From positions 62,001 through 126,000 of the forward strand of contig JACHLS010000002.1 of the NCBI GenBank assembly GCA_014204635.1: 64,000 nucleotides of DNA, read 5' to 3'. Shown here piece after piece: positions 61,358 through 64,000 of this stretch. A program made the position numbers and the translations under genes. This DNA is from Sporosarcina luteola (GTDB taxonomy: Bacteria; Bacillota; Bacilli; Bacillales_A; Planococcaceae). A model generated the notes under the pieces. It made no database searches and was not told the origin of the DNA. It saw only the letters and a program-made list of their open reading frames with translations. Each line of letters starts with the position of its first letter. Position 1 is the stretch's first letter.

Positions 61358-63038
61358 AGGAGTAATAGCTCAATCCATGTCTATCGGAATGCTTCGCGTA
61401 AGCTTGCTCTTTAGAGTTTTATCCCTTCTGTTGACATCGCTGTTTTTCTTTTTTCTTGGCCCTCCATCCTCCATTGGAATGAAATCCGGCGTGATTGCCA
61501 CGCTCAGCATGGCGGCCTGGATCGTGTCGAGTTTGGTCAATAGGTATTTCCGGCAGCCCGCTATGCTGAAATGGATAGTGCTGACGGAAATACTAGGTTT
61601 GACTTTGCTGCTGATCCCGACAGGAGGCATCACCAGTCCCTTCATTTGGTATGCGATCAATCCGGTATTAATTGCCGCAGGCTTTGTATCGCCTGTGTTT
61701 TGCCTTGGCGTTTTAACGGTTTATGTCAGCGGGGCTACTGCCATCGCTGCGTATTTTTCAGAAGTTCGAATCGGTGAAATTATGGAAGAACACTCTTATG
61801 TATTCCTCGTTTGTCTGTTAATCACCTTAATGGCTAGCCTGTTCTCCCGGCTGATGAAGGAGATGGATGAAAAAGCAAGGCTGTTAAAGGGGAAACAACG
61901 TGAATTGATGCAAAAAAATCAGGAATTGAATACGTTGAATGAAAAATATGATAAGACCTTGCATCATATTATGTCGTTGTATGAAGTGATGGATGGCTTG
62001 GCCGAAGCAACGAACTCTGAATTGATCACAAGGGAAGTGGCAAAGTCGCTCGTATCTTGTACGCAAAGTGAAGAGGCGTTCTTTTTATTGACAGACATGA
62101 AAGAGCAAGTGACGCACTTCATGAATATGACGGCCCGATCAGACCAGGAAATCAGAAAGAACGTGGAACGCTTTCAAGAAGGAATGTGCGTAGTGCGAAT
62201 AGGGGAAGAGGAATTTTTGGTGAGAGAGATTCGGACAAGCATGCACCGGGGATATATGGGCATAAAATTTTCGGCAGCAGCTAGCGATGAAGCCCTGATC
62301 CTCCAGCCGTTTCGGTTTCTGGGTGATGTCAGTGAAATGTTGCTGGAGCAGATGCATGTAACCCAAACGAGGAATCAGCTTCTTGTTGTGGAGGAGCAGA
62401 ACCGAATAGCAAATGAAATCCATGACAGTGTATCCCAAAGAGTATTCGGCATCGTCTATGCATTGCATCGACTGCAAGCAGAACACCACCGACTGCCAAA
62501 GGATGAATTGCATGCAGAGTATTCATTTTTATCGAGAACCGCCCAATCTACGATGAAGGAATTGCGTGAAGCGATTTTTCATTTAAGTTCTGTGAAAAAG
62601 GGGGAAAGTCCTTTCTTTTTACGAATTCGAACATTTGCAGAGGATACCGCACGATTAAATGGCATTCAGATTGATGTGAAACTGGATGGTGATGAAACAG
62701 CTTTACGGCCCGCAATGAAGGAGATGTTATATCGGACGCTGGCAGAAGCATGTGGAAATGCGATCAGGCATGGAAAATGTTCGAACATCCAATTGGAACT
62801 GCTGATTAGAGAAGATAAAATGCTCCTTACGATTCAAGATGATGGAATTGGAATTCAATCGTCGATGGGCAAACGGGATAGCGTTCACAGGGGAATTGGC
62901 CTTCCCAACATGAAACAGCGAATACTCGGGCTAGGAGGAACCTTATTCATTGAAGAGGGGAAGGGATCAGGCACTTCCATTCATTTGGAAATCCCATTCG
63001 TAGCCGCGAATATCGAGAAAGGAGGGATTGCGCTATGA
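61344..63038 (+). CDS. NarL/DegS-type sensor histidine kinase
   Basis: 564-residue kinase. Six N-terminal hydrophobic helices (about 15-175), a coiled coil (about 180-220), a GAF-like region (about 225-335), HisKA_3 dimerisation box with H360 in NRIANEIHDSVSQRVFG, and an HATPase with EACGNAIRHG and DDGIGI. It phosphorylates the downstream LuxR-type regulator, with which it shares an ATGA junction. The start at 61344 overlaps the DUF5305 gene; in-frame ATGs at 61377 and 61389 are alternatives. A link to surface-protein expression is inferred from position. Confidence 0.9.
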   Translation: MPNSEGVIAQSMSIGMLRVSLLFRVLSLLLTSLFFFFLGPPSSIGMKSGVIATLSMAAWIVSSLVNRYFRQPAMLKWIVLTEILGLTLLLIPTGGITSPFIWYAINPVLIAAGFVSPVFCLGVLTVYVSGATAIAAYFSEVRIGEIMEEHSYVFLVCLLITLMASLFSRLMKEMDEKARLLKGKQRELMQKNQELNTLNEKYDKTLHHIMSLYEVMDGLAEATNSELITREVAKSLVSCTQSEEAFFLLTDMKEQVTHFMNMTARSDQEIRKNVERFQEGMCVVRIGEEEFLVREIRTSMHRGYMGIKFSAAASDEALILQPFRFLGDVSEMLLEQMHVTQTRNQLLVVEEQNRIANEIHDSVSQRVFGIVYALHRLQAEHHRLPKDELHAEYSFLSRTAQSTMKELREAIFHLSSVKKGESPFFLRIRTFAEDTARLNGIQIDVKLDGDETALRPAMKEMLYRTLAEACGNAIRHGKCSNIQLELLIREDKMLLTIQDDGIGIQSSMGKRDSVHRGIGLPNMKQRILGLGGTLFIEEGKGSGTSIHLEIPFVAANIEKGGIAL

Positions 63039-63670
63039 ATGTCATCCTAGTGGACGATCATCCGTTAGTGAGAAAAGGATTGGCTGCGATTCTCTCTCTG
63101 GATCGGGCCATTCAAGTGGTGGGGGAAGCAACGACCGGAAGCGAGGCATTACGTTTGATGGAACAACAGAACGCTGATGTGGCAATTGTCGATTTACGCC
63201 TCGGAGAAGAATCCGGCTTGGACTTGGTGGAAACCGCGATGAGCCGAAAAGTGTCCTGTAAATTTCTCATTCTGACCTCATCGACAGACGAAGAAGATTT
63301 TTTGCGTGCCAAACGGATGGGCGTAGCAGGTTACGTATTGAAAGAGGCATTGCCCGAGGAGCTTCTTCACGCATTGCTTCTGATCAGCAAAGGAAGAACC
63401 TACTTCGATCAAGGCGTATTGGATTTTGTAATGAATACAAGGAAGTCGCCGGACAGCATAACGGACCAATTAACGCCAAAGGAAATGGAAATATTAAAAG
63501 AACTGGGAAAGGGGCTATCCAATCGGGAAATTGCAAAAAAGCTGTTCATTACAGAGTACACCGTCAAAAAACATGTCAGCCAAGTATTGGCCAAACTTGA
63601 ATTGACCGACCGCACGCACGCCGCTCTCTACGCCAACGCCAAAGGACTCGTCCGCTACGTAGTGAATTGA
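63035..63670 (+). CDS. NarL/LuxR-type response regulator
   Basis: 211-residue two-component regulator. Receiver domain (1-120) has VDDHP, the phosphorylation site Asp53 in AIVDLRLGE, and Lys in YVLKEA; the LuxR HTH (about 145-205) is LTPKEMEILKELGKGLSNREIAKKLFITEYTVKKHVSQVLAKL. It overlaps the kinase stop by four bases (ATGA). Target genes may include the secreted protein cassette just upstream. Confidence 0.92.
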   Translation: MNVILVDDHPLVRKGLAAILSLDRAIQVVGEATTGSEALRLMEQQNADVAIVDLRLGEESGLDLVETAMSRKVSCKFLILTSSTDEEDFLRAKRMGVAGYVLKEALPEELLHALLLISKGRTYFDQGVLDFVMNTRKSPDSITDQLTPKEMEILKELGKGLSNREIAKKLFITEYTVKKHVSQVLAKLELTDRTHAALYANAKGLVRYVVN

Positions 63671-63792
63671 TCAGCAAGGGGTGGGGGAATTGACAACAAG
63701 TGTGTTGGATGTAAGGTAGTCACTTTGGCGGAATCGGGCATATTGCGCAGCGGTGCGCGAGTTATCTGGCGTTCGTCCGGCTCGTCTAATAA

Positions 63793-64000
63793 ACACCCGT
63801 ATATTCGGGTCGCCCGCTCGTAAGTTTGTCCGAACCGCTATTCGGCTAAGCGCTCGTAAGTTGGATCGAACCGCTCGTATATCCGGGTCGCCCGCTCATA
63901 AGTTTGTCCGAACCGCTCGTATATCCGGCTAACCGCTCGTAAATTGTGAGAACCGCTCGTATATCCGGCTAACCGCTCGTATATCCGGCTAACCGCTCAT
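63793..64000. repeat. Phased CCGCTCGTA motif array, locus 3 (runs off the window)
   Basis: Downstream of the LuxR-type gene, copies of CCGCTCGTA, CCGCTCATA or close variants start at 63814, 63835, 63850, 63871, 63892, 63913, 63933, 63953, 63973 and 63993, with a partial one near 63793. Steps are 20-21 bp except one of 15 bp that looks like a 5-bp deletion. The last units share the spacer TATCCGGCTAA, so this locus also shows recent unit duplication. It continues past the window edge. The preceding 63671-63792 has no other feature. Confidence 0.85.

Noticed and set aside
63793..64000. REP/BIME-type palindromic element
   Set aside because: The motif is not a hairpin and has no inverted partner; periodicity rather than dyad symmetry is the main feature.

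Overview
The window looks like chromosomal DNA of a spore-forming Bacillales species, probably a Planococcaceae member such as Sporosarcina. This is inferred from family resemblance only. The evidence is Bacillus-type ribosome binding sites (GGAGG), frequent TTG/GTG starts, an exosporium-type collagen-like protein, B. subtilis-like families (YqeB, YvbH, YusW, RocB, SipW) and abundant rho-independent terminators. I see no rRNA, tRNA, CRISPR array, insertion sequence or prophage.

Layout. 0-9.4 kb: a lipoprotein, a large Gly-X-Y spore-surface protein next to a glycosyltransferase, a DoxX protein, a PhoP-type alkaline phosphatase with a clear four-hexamer PHO box, and a divergent MerR/MATE efflux pair with a textbook MerR promoter (19-bp spacer over a palindrome). 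9.4-15.6 kb: a minus-strand operon of XRE-cupin regulator, hydantoinase A, hydantoinase B, cupin and NCS1 permease. 16.3-24.6 kb: SDR, transglutaminase-like protein, RocB-type peptidase divergent from an IclR regulator, a phosphoesterase and a PucR regulator. 24.8-30.6 kb: a cobalamin-riboswitch operon (btuF, btuC, a btuD-cbiZ fusion, cbiA, cobO). 31.0-37.9 kb: a plus-strand operon that reads as ectoine catabolism (DoeA-type hydrolase, M20 deacetylase, aldehyde dehydrogenase, BCCT carrier, class III aminotransferase).

38-56.8 kb is a set of mostly single genes: small multidrug export protein, 3-hydroxyacyl-CoA dehydrogenase, YqeB, chemoreceptor, a TPP enzyme translationally coupled to a carboxymuconolactone decarboxylase-like protein, a GGDEF/EAL protein, a Bcr/CflA exporter, YusW lipoprotein, a frameshifted DUF2971 gene, YvbH, a membrane hydrolase, a permease, a flavin reductase-like protein, a DUF2268 protease and an S51 peptidase. 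56.9-63.7 kb is a surface-protein cassette: an extended SipW-type signal peptidase divergent from two paralogous DUF1102-like secreted proteins, a third related secreted protein, a DUF5305 membrane protein, and a NarL/LuxR-type two-component system whose kinase gene overlaps the DUF5305 gene.

The most unusual signal is a family of intergenic arrays (about 18.43-18.80, 49.37-49.48 and 63.79-64.00 kb) in which a 9-bp motif CCGC(G/T)C(A/G)TA recurs every 20-21 bp, i.e. two helical turns, with variable spacers. The motif variant is characteristic of each locus and I cannot assign it to a known repeat class. Other points of note are a CbiA that has lost its glutaminase cysteine (Gly333), a diverged CbiZ domain fused to BtuD, and an apparently complete ectoine degradation operon in a Gram-positive background.
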